Shown piece by piece: positions 8,367 to 15,866 of a stretch of DNA of 32,282 bases (position 1 is its first letter; every line of letters begins with the position of its first letter). The stretch spans positions 1-32,282 of the forward strand of contig JAIRXS010000019.1 of NCBI GenBank assembly GCA_031268145.1, read 5' to 3'. The notes beneath the pieces were generated by a model, which saw nothing but the letters and a program-made list of their open reading frames with translations, made no database searches and was not told the DNA's origin. Both the position numbers and the translations under genes were made by a program. The DNA comes from Candidatus Endomicrobiellum siamense. Lineage in GTDB: Bacteria; Elusimicrobiota; Endomicrobiia; Endomicrobiales; Endomicrobiaceae.

Positions 8367-9087
8367 CATTCTTACAGTTTTCCCAAAAATGTTTCAAGGG
8401 TCTTTTACGGAAAGTTTAATAGGAAAAGCAACAAAAAATAGTATTTTACAAATAAAAGTAACAGATATAAGATCTTTTTCTAAAGACAAGCATAAAAAGG
8501 TTGATGATAAACCTTTTGGCGGTGGTGTAGGAATGGTTTTAAAACCAGAACCTTTATATGATGCCATAAAAAGCTTGGGAGTAAAAAAAAAGAATAGTTC
8601 TTATAAAAACTTTTATGCAAAACCTTTTGTTATTTATATGTCCCCTCAAGGGAAAACTTTAAATAATGTGCTTATAAAAAAACTTTCAAAATTTAAGCAT
8701 TTGATCTTTGTTTGTGGGCATTATGAAGGTATTGATGAACGCATTATTAATTATGTTGATGAAGAGATATCGATAGGAGACTATGTTCTTACTGGCGGTG
8801 AAATCCCTACTATGGTAGTAGTAGACAGCATAGCTAGAATGCTACCTGGTGTTGTAAAAGAAGAGTCTTCTGTAGAAAATGATTCTTTTTATAATGGATT
8901 TTTAGATTATCCGCACTATACAAGACCAGCTGTATTTAGAGGACATAAAGTGCCTGATGTTTTGTTGTCTGGCGATCATAAAAAAATTGACCTCTGGCGA
9001 AAAAATGAAGCATATGAACGTACAAAAAAACGGCGCCCGGATTTATTAAAAAGATTTAGATCTTCTATTAAACCGGAGGGAAGATGA
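8356..9087 (+). CDS. trmD: tRNA (guanine-N1-)-methyltransferase (TrmD)
   Basis: Methylates G37 next to the anticodon of tRNAs reading CNN codons, using SAM, to prevent +1 frameshifting. It is a SPOUT trefoil-knot enzyme of 243 aa from the ATG at 8356 (MKIDILTVFPKMF). Key segments are FGGGVGMVLKPEPLYDAI, YMSPQGKTLN, GHYEGIDERI, and the SAM-binding knot IGDYVLTGGEIPTMVVVD, with LDYPHYTRP later. An upstream in-frame ATG at 8326 would add ten residues not typical of the family. It overlaps both rimM (11 bases) and the next gene (ATGA). Confidence 0.97.
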   Translation: MKIDILTVFPKMFQGSFTESLIGKATKNSILQIKVTDIRSFSKDKHKKVDDKPFGGGVGMVLKPEPLYDAIKSLGVKKKNSSYKNFYAKPFVIYMSPQGKTLNNVLIKKLSKFKHLIFVCGHYEGIDERIINYVDEEISIGDYVLTGGEIPTMVVVDSIARMLPGVVKEESSVENDSFYNGFLDYPHYTRPAVFRGHKVPDVLLSGDHKKIDLWRKNEAYERTKKRRPDLLKRFRSSIKPEGR

Positions 9088-9737
9088 ATAAATGTATGAA
9101 GAAAGTGTTGGCTCTATCGTTTATGATGGTAATGCTATTTAATGCAAATTTACATGCAGGAAAAGGGTTTTTTGCGAGTTTGTTTTGTTGTTGCTGTGGT
9201 AATGGCAATATTGTCGAAACTGATGATATAAAGGAATCGTTGATTGTGCCTACACTTAGTAAACCGTTAAGTCTGGAATCCGTACCAACGGCGCCGCCTA
9301 TACCTAGGAAACCGTTAATTGAGGAACCCATACCGTCAGGATCGCTGCCCGGTACACCTAGAAAATCATTAATTGTAGAAACCATATCGACGGTATCACC
9401 TATACCCAGTGATGTAACTGTGTCAAAATTTAATGATTTTAAAACATATTATACTGCAGATAGTGAGTGTAGAATGCATATACCAGTAAGCTGTCTTTTT
9501 ACGATTAGAGAGTCCGTTACAGCTGGCAGAGGAAGTAAAGGAGTGGTGTTTGAGCGTAAGAATGGCGAGGAAGGTAAGGGTGTTTATTTGACTTATGGTT
9601 CGGGTAGTAGGAAAGAAAAAATTATACTTCGTCAAGGGTCTGTGGTTCACAATGATGGTTTTTGTGGAATGATTTACCATGATGATGGGAGAGATCCTAT
9701 TAGCAGAGAGACTGATCCGGATATTTTTTCATTATAG
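9084..9737 (+). CDS. secreted protein, unknown family, with Pro-rich repeats (paralogue of next gene)
   Basis: Not recognised. The 217-aa product has a signal peptide (basic MNKCMKK, hydrophobic VLALSFMMVMLFNAN, likely cut after LHA) and then a cysteine cluster FCCCCG. Next come two or three imperfect proline-rich repeats around residues 57-105 (variants of IPRKPLIEEPIPS and TPRKSLIVETIS), and a globular end. The last 90 residues align by eye with the next gene: IRESVTAGRGSKGVVFE against IRVEDTISPGRRGKQIVF, and RQGSVVHNDG against PKGSIISSSG, then IYH against ITYH. It overlaps trmD as ATGA and has a strong ribosome site (CCGGAGGGaagATG), so it is translated within the ribosomal operon. Cell-envelope location is inferred. 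Confidence 0.75.
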   Translation: MNKCMKKVLALSFMMVMLFNANLHAGKGFFASLFCCCCGNGNIVETDDIKESLIVPTLSKPLSLESVPTAPPIPRKPLIEEPIPSGSLPGTPRKSLIVETISTVSPIPSDVTVSKFNDFKTYYTADSECRMHIPVSCLFTIRESVTAGRGSKGVVFERKNGEEGKGVYLTYGSGSRKEKIILRQGSVVHNDGFCGMIYHDDGRDPISRETDPDIFSL

Positions 9738-9773
9738 ATGATTAGTAAAAAATTTTTAGGCAGAGAGGGTGTT

Positions 9774-10211
9774 ATGAACAAGGTAATAGTGTCATCTTTT
9801 TTGTTTATACTGTTTATTAGTTTAGAGTTATATGCTGGTGGTGGATTTTCTAAGAGTAATGATGGATATAATTTTAAATCTTTTAAGAGGGAATTTATTC
9901 GTAAAGAATTTGCTTCGATTGATGTTAGAGGAAGCGGTGTTATAAGAGTTGAAGATACGATTAGTCCTGGAAGAAGGGGTAAACAAATTGTATTTAGGGA
10001 TATGCACACAGGTTCAAATATTTATATGGATTTTAGAGGGAAACAACAGACTATTCCTAAGGGGTCTATAATAAGTTCGTCCGGGATTACTTATCATGGG
10101 AAAGAGTGGGTGCCGGGCATAATGAGTGTGCAGGATCTTATGGATGATATGACAATTTCAACAAGACCGGGATGGTGTTGTTGTCGTTGCGGGTGTATAT
10201 ACGACAAATGA
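9774..10211 (+). CDS. secreted protein, unknown family (paralogue of previous gene), Cys-rich tail
   Basis: The 145-aa product starts MNKVIVSSFLFILFISLELYA, a signal peptide cut before GGGFSKS. The globular region (roughly residues 55-115) resembles the end of the preceding gene product, suggesting tandem duplication. It finishes with a cysteine-rich tail, GWCCCRCGCIYDK, a mirror of the FCCCCG cluster near the front of its neighbour. I chose the ATG at 9774 because GAGAGGG lies five bases upstream and the signal peptide then begins at residue 1. An ATG at 9738 would add 12 residues before it. The pair splits trmD from rplS, which usually adjoin. Confidence 0.7.
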   Translation: MNKVIVSSFLFILFISLELYAGGGFSKSNDGYNFKSFKREFIRKEFASIDVRGSGVIRVEDTISPGRRGKQIVFRDMHTGSNIYMDFRGKQQTIPKGSIISSSGITYHGKEWVPGIMSVQDLMDDMTISTRPGWCCCRCGCIYDK

Positions 10212-10296
10212 AGGTGTTATTTAATTTAACTTCTTAACTGCTCCAAGGGATCAAGGAAATATGTAATAAATTAGTTTTTATATAGGAGGAAGTATC

Positions 10297-10704
10297 GTGG
10301 AGCAAATGTCATTGCTAGAATATGTTCAATCAGCGCAAAAAAAAGACTTAAAAGTATCTTTTAGACCTGGAGATCAGGTAAAAGTATATTTTAAAGTTAT
10401 AGAAGGTTCGAATGAAAGAATTCAAATCCTTGAGGGTATAGTACTACGTAGGAAGGGCAGCGGACTTTCAGAAACTTTTACTCTCAGAAAAGTTTCTTTT
10501 GGCACAGGAATAGAAGTAATTTTCCCTATTAATTCACCTCGTATTGAAAAAATTGAAATTGTAAGGTATGGAAAAGTGCGTAGAGCAAAACTTTACTATT
10601 TAAGAAATCTGTCAGGTAAAGCAGCTAGAATTTCTGAAGATTCTTCAAGAAGACTTTCAGCTGTTAGTAAAGAAAAAACAGCTAAGGTCCCTTCTGTAAA
10701 CTAA
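10297..10704 (+). CDS. rplS: 50S ribosomal protein L19 (bL19)
   Basis: Large-subunit protein at the 30S-50S interface. The 135 aa include [50 protein letters not shown] and the basic [20 protein letters not shown]. The start is taken as GTG at 10297, eight bases after TAGGAGGAA; the ATG at 10306 is possible but too far from that site. The C-terminal 20 residues ([20 protein letters not shown]) extend past the usual L19 core. It is separated from trmD by the two secreted paralogues. Confidence 0.97.
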   Translation: MEQMSLLEYVQSAQKKDLKVSFRPGDQVKVYFKVIEGSNERIQILEGIVLRRKGSGLSETFTLRKVSFGTGIEVIFPINSPRIEKIEIVRYGKVRRAKLYYLRNLSGKAARISEDSSRRLSAVSKEKTAKVPSVN

Positions 10705-10715
10705 TAATAAAAGTA

Positions 10716-11333
10716 ATGGACTTATTTGCTTTTGATAAAATTTTTTACGATAAAGGACTAAAGTTCATTGCTGGTATAGATGAGGCAGGGCGGGGTCCTT
10801 TAGCTGGTCCTGTAGTAGCTTCAGCTGTAATTCTTCCTAAAGATTGTTTAATTTGCGATTTAAATGACTCTAAAAAATTATCACAGAAAAAAAGAGAATT
10901 TCTTTTTAAAATAATCAAAGAAAAAGCTTTATTTTATGCTATTTCTATTGTGGACAATAACATAATAGATAAAATAAATATTTTGCAGGCTACATTGCTT
11001 GCAATGAGAAATAGCATTTCACAATTGCCAAAAGCACCTGATATCTGCTTAATAGATGGCAATTGCAAAGTTAAAGGCTTAGATATTGCCCAAGAAACAA
11101 TTGTTGGTGGAGATGCTAAAAGTGCCTCTATTGCGGCTGCTTCAATACTTGCAAAAGTTATAAGAGACAATTTAATGGACGAATATGCAAAAAAATATCC
11201 CTTATATGGTTTTGATAAACATAAAGGATATGGGACTAAAAAACATATTGAAGCTATAAACCAATACGGTGTTTGCTCTATCCATAGAATGTCCTTTGCT
11301 CCAATATGTAATAAAACAACTAAAATATTATGA
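10716..11333 (+). CDS. rnhB: ribonuclease HII (RnhB)
   Basis: Removes RNA from RNA-DNA hybrids and single ribonucleotides from DNA. It has 205 aa. The catalytic acidic residues are visible in IAGIDEAGRGPLAGPVVASA (Asp-Glu pair), in ICLIDG and in the AASILAKVIRDNLMDEYA segment. It starts 11 bases after rplS with a weak ribosome site and overlaps yraN as ATGA. rplS-rnhB-yraN is a common bacterial order. Confidence 0.97.
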   Translation: MDLFAFDKIFYDKGLKFIAGIDEAGRGPLAGPVVASAVILPKDCLICDLNDSKKLSQKKREFLFKIIKEKALFYAISIVDNNIIDKINILQATLLAMRNSISQLPKAPDICLIDGNCKVKGLDIAQETIVGGDAKSASIAAASILAKVIRDNLMDEYAKKYPLYGFDKHKGYGTKKHIEAINQYGVCSIHRMSFAPICNKTTKIL

Positions 11334-11710
11334 ACTTTTTTAAAACAAAAACACCAAGAGATGTGGGGTTTAATAAAGAAAAAGAAGCAATAAAGTACAT
11401 AAAAAAACTTAAATACAAAGTTTTAGTAACAAATTTTACAACTAAGTTTGGCGAAATAGATATAATTGCAACGGACAAAAACTCGATAGTTTTTATAGAA
11501 GTAAAATATAGAAAATCTTTATATAGTGGCACTCCTCAAGAAGCTGTAACATTTACAAAACAACAAAAAATTATCAAATCTTCTATTATTTATATGAAAA
11601 TGAATAATATCAAAAGAGATATACGTTTTGACATAATAGCAATAAGCAATGATAAAATTGAATTAATAAAATCTGCATTTGTCCCTATGCAACATCAGTA
11701 CTACATTTAA
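11330..11710 (+). CDS. yraN: UPF0102 family nuclease-fold protein (YraN)
   Basis: The 126-aa protein has a PD-(D/E)XK-type fold. The signature runs GFNKEKEAIKYIKKLKYKVL, then FGEIDIIATDKNSIVFIEVK, with the E-D-EVK residues in place. Molecular function is poorly defined in the family; a nuclease or Holliday-junction-related role is inferred from the fold. Translationally coupled to rnhB by a 4-base overlap. Last gene of the rpsP transcription unit: a new promoter begins at 11711. Confidence 0.93.
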   Translation: MNFFKTKTPRDVGFNKEKEAIKYIKKLKYKVLVTNFTTKFGEIDIIATDKNSIVFIEVKYRKSLYSGTPQEAVTFTKQQKIIKSSIIYMKMNNIKRDIRFDIIAISNDKIELIKSAFVPMQHQYYI

Positions 11711-11739
11711 TTGACTCTAAGGTATTGCTTTGTTATAAT
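11711..11739 (+). promoter_or_regulatory. promoter of TPR protein / outer-membrane protein unit
   Basis: TTGACT (11711-11716), 17 bases, TATAAT (11734-11739): near-perfect. It begins right after the yraN stop, leaving a leader of about 80 bases to the next start at 11829. Confidence 0.8.
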
Positions 11740-11828
11740 TTTACGAGCTAATGTATACTGTTTATACAAAAATTTTCTGTAATAAATCTTACGAAATAAA
11801 TATTACTAAATAGAGAGGATTAGACGAG

Positions 11829-12461
11829 ATGAAGTTTAACCTAAGAGAAAGAGTCTTAAAACTGCTAAAAAAACAGAAAGAAGACAAAAGAATTAAATTT
11901 TTTACAGTTATAAGCATTACTGTAGCAGTTGTTATTACGCTTGTTTTTATTGTTTGGATTAAATGTCACCGAAAGAATATAGCTTCTACAAAACTAGCTT
12001 CTGCCTATCTTGCTTTTGCTCAAGGAAATCAAAAAGAAGGGATAGAACTTTTAGATGAAACAATATCTAAATATGTTAGGATGCCAGCAGCATATCAAGC
12101 TAGGCTTTTAAAAGCAGATATTTTTACTCAACTTGGGGCCTATGAAGAAGCGTTAAATCTTTTAAGCGACACTATAAAAAATGGTAAGCCTGAGAAGATA
12201 AAACCTTTAGCTCAAGTGAGAGTAATTTATGTTTTTGATACAAAACGAGACTATTTTAATACTATAAATGCTTCAAAAGAGTTTATTGATAAATATACTG
12301 ACCACTTTTTAATAAAAGATGTCTACTTAAACTTAGCAGAATATTATCTTCTTTCAAACTCTAAAAGTGAAGCAATAAAAGTATTCAATGAAATTTTAAT
12401 TAATTTTCCTGCAACTATAGAAGCGCAAAAAGCTCAAGATAGACTTAATGAGATAAAATAA
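11829..12461 (+). CDS. membrane-anchored TPR protein
   Basis: A basic cytoplasmic head of about 22 residues (MKFNLRERVLKLLKKQKEDKRIK) is followed by one membrane helix (FFTVISITVAVVITLVFIVW) and a roughly 165-residue outer part built of TPR-like helix pairs. Examples are AYLAFAQGNQKEGIELLDE, ADIFTQLGAYEEALNLLSD and AEYYLLSNSKSEAIKVFNE. The layout resembles YfgM-type proteins at the Sec translocon, but the match is structural only. Ribosome site AGAGAGGA, ten bases upstream. The outer-membrane gene follows after 17 bases, so a role in envelope biogenesis is plausible. Confidence 0.75.
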   Translation: MKFNLRERVLKLLKKQKEDKRIKFFTVISITVAVVITLVFIVWIKCHRKNIASTKLASAYLAFAQGNQKEGIELLDETISKYVRMPAAYQARLLKADIFTQLGAYEEALNLLSDTIKNGKPEKIKPLAQVRVIYVFDTKRDYFNTINASKEFIDKYTDHFLIKDVYLNLAEYYLLSNSKSEAIKVFNEILINFPATIEAQKAQDRLNEIK

Positions 12462-12478
12462 CATAAGAGGAAATATTT

Positions 12479-12973
12479 ATGAAAAAACTTATTTTAACTG
12501 TCTTATTTACAGTTACATTAAATGTTTTTGCTCAAGGAGAAGTGCCTAATAGTTTTAAAGGTAAATTGGCAATAGGTACAAATACTACGTGGATAAGAAA
12601 TACAGCATTAGCAGCAAGATATTATTTAACGGATATAATTGGCATTGAAGGTTTTTTTAGCTTTAGAACAGCTAGTAGTAATGACAACAGTGGTTTTGGC
12701 AACGCTTATGTTATCGGCATAAAAGGACTAGAGATAATTAAATCGTATAAAAAATTAAATATCTATGCGACATCAACAATTGGGGCGCACTCAGGAAGAT
12801 ATTCTCAACAAGATGTAACCTTAATTGGAGGCCTGGGCTTAGAATGGTTTGTTTTAGACAGCTTATCATTATCGTCAGAATGCGGTCTAAGATTAACTTT
12901 AGGTAATGGTTTTACTAGATTTGCAAGCGATGTAGACGATATTCCAAATGTAAGTGTAAGATTCTATTTATAA
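12479..12973 (+). CDS. small outer-membrane beta-barrel protein
   Basis: The 164-aa product has a signal peptide (MKKLILTVLFTVTLNVFA, cut before QGEVP) and alternating polar/hydrophobic strands typical of an 8-strand barrel: KLAIGTNTTWI, ALAARYYLTDIIGIEGFFSF, LNIYATSTIGAHSG, LIGGLGLEWFV, LSSECGLRLTLG. It ends in VSVRFYL, a hydrophobic/aromatic end suited to BAM recognition. Function unknown: structural or adhesion-like. The ribosome site AGAGGA lies before the ATG. Cotranscribed with the TPR protein. Confidence 0.8.
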   Translation: MKKLILTVLFTVTLNVFAQGEVPNSFKGKLAIGTNTTWIRNTALAARYYLTDIIGIEGFFSFRTASSNDNSGFGNAYVIGIKGLEIIKSYKKLNIYATSTIGAHSGRYSQQDVTLIGGLGLEWFVLDSLSLSSECGLRLTLGNGFTRFASDVDDIPNVSVRFYL

Positions 12974-13014
12974 AGATGCTTAAACCAACACATTTTAAAT
13001 GGTAATTAAGAAAT

Positions 13015-13515
13015 ATGGAAAATCTAAAAAATATCAAAAGAGCATTAACTAGAAAAGAAATGAAGCAAGAAGTTTTAAGACTTCAAAAAGAAGGGAAAAA
13101 AGTAGTTTTTACAAATGGATGTTTTGATTTATTACATTTAGGGCACATTAGTCTTTTTAATAAAGCAAAAAGTTTAGGAGATGTTTTAATAGTTGCAATA
13201 AATTCAGACAAATCTTTAAGTTGTCTTAAAGGACCCAAAAGGCCTTTAGTAAATCAAAGAGGCAGAGCTAAATTTATACTTTATTTAAAACCTGTAGATT
13301 ATGTTGTTGTTTTTGGAGAACAAACTCCAAAAGAAATTTTAAACCAACTTCGCCCTGACATTTTAGTTAAAGGCGGCGATTATAAACTTTCAGAAATTGT
13401 TGGAAGAGAATATGTTAAAAAAGTCTACAGATTCCCTTTTAGAAAAGGAAAGTCTACAACAAATTTGATAAATTTAATAGTAGATAGATATGGCTCTAAA
13501 AAGACACAAAAATAA
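13015..13515 (+). CDS. rfaE2: D-glycero-beta-D-manno-heptose 1-phosphate adenylyltransferase (RfaE2/HldC-like)
   Basis: Makes ADP-heptose for the LPS inner core. The 166-aa protein is the stand-alone nucleotidyltransferase domain. The ATP-binding signature is VFTNGCFDLLHLGHISLF (HxGH = HLGH), followed by VAINSDKSLSCLKGPKRP, LRPDILVKGGDY and RFPFRKGKSTTNLI. In E. coli this activity is fused to a kinase in HldE; the kinase half is absent here and must be encoded elsewhere. It has a weak ribosome site and overlaps the next gene by 26 bases. Confidence 0.93.
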   Translation: MENLKNIKRALTRKEMKQEVLRLQKEGKKVVFTNGCFDLLHLGHISLFNKAKSLGDVLIVAINSDKSLSCLKGPKRPLVNQRGRAKFILYLKPVDYVVVFGEQTPKEILNQLRPDILVKGGDYKLSEIVGREYVKKVYRFPFRKGKSTTNLINLIVDRYGSKKTQK

Positions 13516-14005
13516 CCTTAGTAATAAAATTAACAATCAAAAAACAAATCTTATGTTTTCTCATGACAAACGCCTTTCGAGTAAATCAAATCATGAAGTA
13601 GTTTTAAGAATCATTGATGCTAATTTAAACCGTTGCAGAGAGGGATTAAGAGTTGTAGAGGACAGCTTAAGGTTTATTTTAAATGATGGGGAATTTTATA
13701 AAAAAATTCGCGCTATTCGTCATAACACAGACAAAATATTAAGAGAGATTTACGGCGAGATTATAAAAGAAAGAAATTCTTTTGTTGATTCAGGCAGGCA
13801 GATGAAAGAAAATACAAGAAGAAATTTGACTGCAATAATAGTCGCAAACTTCAAAAGAGCGCAAGAGTCTCTAAGAGTTTTAGAGGAATATTCAAAAAAT
13901 TTCCTTCCAGAAGTATCTCAAGAATTTAAGAAGCAAAGATATAAAGCATATATTGAAGAAAAAGCAATCTACTTAAAATATAAAGATTTTTTTGTAAAAA
14001 AATAA
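13490..14005 (+). CDS. thiD2: ThiD2-type hydroxymethylpyrimidine-phosphate kinase
   Basis: The hallmark is RIIDANLNRCREGLRVVEDS (from about residue 41), then IRAIRHNTDKILREIYGEI and ANFKRAQESLRVLEEYSK. This is the all-helical domain found fused in front of ThiE in several phyla. It was named ThiD2 after work showing strictly HMP-P (not HMP) kinase activity. Here it stands alone (171 aa) and shortly precedes thiC, whose product it would phosphorylate. The start is uncertain: ATG 13490 overlaps rfaE2, while ATG 13553 removes 21 low-complexity residues. Neither has a good ribosome site. Confidence 0.82.
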   Translation: MALKRHKNNLSNKINNQKTNLMFSHDKRLSSKSNHEVVLRIIDANLNRCREGLRVVEDSLRFILNDGEFYKKIRAIRHNTDKILREIYGEIIKERNSFVDSGRQMKENTRRNLTAIIVANFKRAQESLRVLEEYSKNFLPEVSQEFKKQRYKAYIEEKAIYLKYKDFFVKK

Positions 14006-14024
14006 TTTAAAAGCGAAATTTAAA

Positions 14025-14458
14025 ATGAGCAAAGAAATAATGAAACTGCTTTCGCAAGGCGAAAGTGTAGTTATAGCGTTTAAAGAATGTTGCAATAAAA
14101 TTGGAGATAGCGTTTATCAAACAGTTTTATATTTAAGAAAGCAAAGTTCTTATTCAGAAAACAAAATATTTCCATATGCGACTATTTCAGATTTAAGAAT
14201 GAATTTAATAAATAGAGTTAAACAAATGGCGGTTAATCAAAGCAAAGATCATCCGTGGCAAAACATGTCTAACTATAGATATTTTAAAAACACCAAAAAC
14301 AAGAAGCGAAATACAGCAGCATATTAGAGTTAAGCAACAGAGATTATTTTAGACGATATATTTTAAATCCTTTAATTATTGATAGCAAGTTAAAAGTGAC
14401 GATGCCAGATAAACCTAACAGTAAAAATCAAAAATATATTACAAAAAGAGGAAAATAA
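14025..14458 (+). pseudogene. degraded AlbA_2/RecG-like ATP-binding protein gene
   Basis: Three pieces of one family survive. First is LLSQGESVVIAFKECCNKIG (the AlbA_2 opening, usually GES..EFKES). An internal piece around DHPWQNMSNYRYFKNT is in the same frame, which stops at 14325-14327. A tail in another frame follows: NRDYFRRYILNPLIIDSKLK and MPDKPNSKNQKYITKRGK, stopping at 14456-14458. The family is normally over 400 aa, so most of the middle is deleted and a frameshift separates the ends. Such genes are accessory, often phage-defence or regulatory, so its place between thiD2 and thiC suggests past insertion. Its last bases supply the ribosome site for thiC. Confidence 0.8.
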
Positions 14459-14459
14459 A

Positions 14460-15722
14460 ATGACGTTAATTGAATCTGCGCAAAACAAACAAGCAAATGA
14501 TTTAATAAAGCAAGTTGCTCAAAGCGAAAGTTTAAGTGAAGAATTTATTAGGGAAGGTGTTGCTGAAGGCATTATTGTTATACCTAAAAATATCAATAGG
14601 AACTTTAAAAAAATTGTTGGCGTAGGCACAGGTTTAAAAACTAAGGTTAATGCCAACATTGGGACTTCGCCAGACCATATAGACATTAAAGAAGAGCTTA
14701 CAAAACTTGATGTTGCAATCAAAGCTGGAGCTGATGCAGTTATGGATTTGTCTACAGGAGGGAGCTTAATTCAAATAAGAAAAGAAATTCTTGCAATCTC
14801 AACTGTTCAAGTAGGTACTGTCCCTATTTATGAAGCGGCTTGTAAAACAGTTGCAAAGGGGAAAAAAGTATCTCAAATAGATGAAGAACTTTTATTTGAC
14901 ATTATAGAAGAGCAAGCGCAACAGGGGGTAGATTTTATTACAGTTCATTGTGGTATTAATAGAGCTAATGTAGAAATATTAACTAGACAAGGGCGTTTAG
15001 CAGGAGTTGTAAGTAGAGGAGGTTCTTTTTTGGTTAAATATATTAATGCAACTGGCAAAGAAAACCCTCTCTACGAGCAGTATGATAGACTTTTAGCAAT
15101 TGCAAAAAAATATGATATTACTTTAAGTTTAGGAGATGGATTTAGGCCAGGTTGTATACAAGATGCTTCAGATGGCCCTCAGATTGCAGAGCTTTCGGTT
15201 TTAGGAGAACTTGTTTTAAGAGCAAGGCAAGCTGGAGTTCAGTCGATGATAGAAGGACCAGGACACATACCTTTAAATCAAGTAGAAGCAAATGTTACAC
15301 TTGCAAAAAGAATGGGTCATAATGCTCCCTTATACTTTTTAGGCCCTTTAGTTACAGACATAGCACCTGGATATGACCATATAACATCTGCTATAGGTGG
15401 AGCATTAGCGGCTTCTTATGGGGTTGATTTTATATGTTATGTTACACCTGCTGAACATTTGAGATTGCCAAACATTGAAGATGTACATGAAGGGGTGATT
15501 TCTGCAAGAATTGCAGGACATGCTGCAGATATTGTTAAAGGTGTTAAAGGAGCAAAAGAACGTGACGATGAAATGTCTAAATGGCGTAAAGCAAGAAATT
15601 GGGAAAAACAAAAAGAATTTTGTTTAGATCCAGAAAAATTTACAAAAGAAAGAGAAAAACTATTGCCAATACGAGAAGATGTATGTACTATGTGTGGAGA
15701 ATTTTGTTCTATGAAAGACTAA
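14460..15722 (+). CDS. thiC: phosphomethylpyrimidine synthase (ThiC)
   Basis: Radical-SAM enzyme turning aminoimidazole ribotide into HMP-P, the pyrimidine half of thiamine. It has 420 aa, typical for the short bacterial form. The 4Fe-4S cluster motif CTMCGEFCSMK is at the C-terminus. Other signatures are GADAVMDLSTGG, VDFITVHCGI, SRGGSFLVKY, SLGDGFRPGC, MIEGPGHIPL and LGPLVTDIAPGYDHITSAIGG. The ribosome site AGAGGAA lies inside the tail of the preceding pseudogene. I found no TPP riboswitch (no CUGAGA core) upstream. With thiD2 it forms a partial thiamine pathway; thiE, thiG and others are not in the window. Confidence 0.98.
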   Translation: MTLIESAQNKQANDLIKQVAQSESLSEEFIREGVAEGIIVIPKNINRNFKKIVGVGTGLKTKVNANIGTSPDHIDIKEELTKLDVAIKAGADAVMDLSTGGSLIQIRKEILAISTVQVGTVPIYEAACKTVAKGKKVSQIDEELLFDIIEEQAQQGVDFITVHCGINRANVEILTRQGRLAGVVSRGGSFLVKYINATGKENPLYEQYDRLLAIAKKYDITLSLGDGFRPGCIQDASDGPQIAELSVLGELVLRARQAGVQSMIEGPGHIPLNQVEANVTLAKRMGHNAPLYFLGPLVTDIAPGYDHITSAIGGALAASYGVDFICYVTPAEHLRLPNIEDVHEGVISARIAGHAADIVKGVKGAKERDDEMSKWRKARNWEKQKEFCLDPEKFTKEREKLLPIREDVCTMCGEFCSMKD

Positions 15723-15778
15723 TAATATCGCAGTGTCCATTTATAGCTTTTATGATATATAGAGCATGTGCCAACCAA

Positions 15779-15808
15779 TTGGATTATAACAAATAATGTT
15801 TGTATAAT
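15779..15808 (+). promoter_or_regulatory. promoter of proB
   Basis: TTGGAT (15779-15784), an 18-base spacer and TATAAT (15803-15808) lie about 58 bases before proB. Confidence 0.6.
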
Positions 15809-15866
15809 TACAAGATAATAACAGAAATAAAAGAATATTCGTTTAGCACGGGGATTTTAATATTTT

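Noticed and set aside
14328-14459. Possible TPP riboswitch before thiC
   Set aside because: No CUGAGA or ACC-GAU-type conserved core; the sequence is explained as the tail of an AlbA_2/RecG-like pseudogene.
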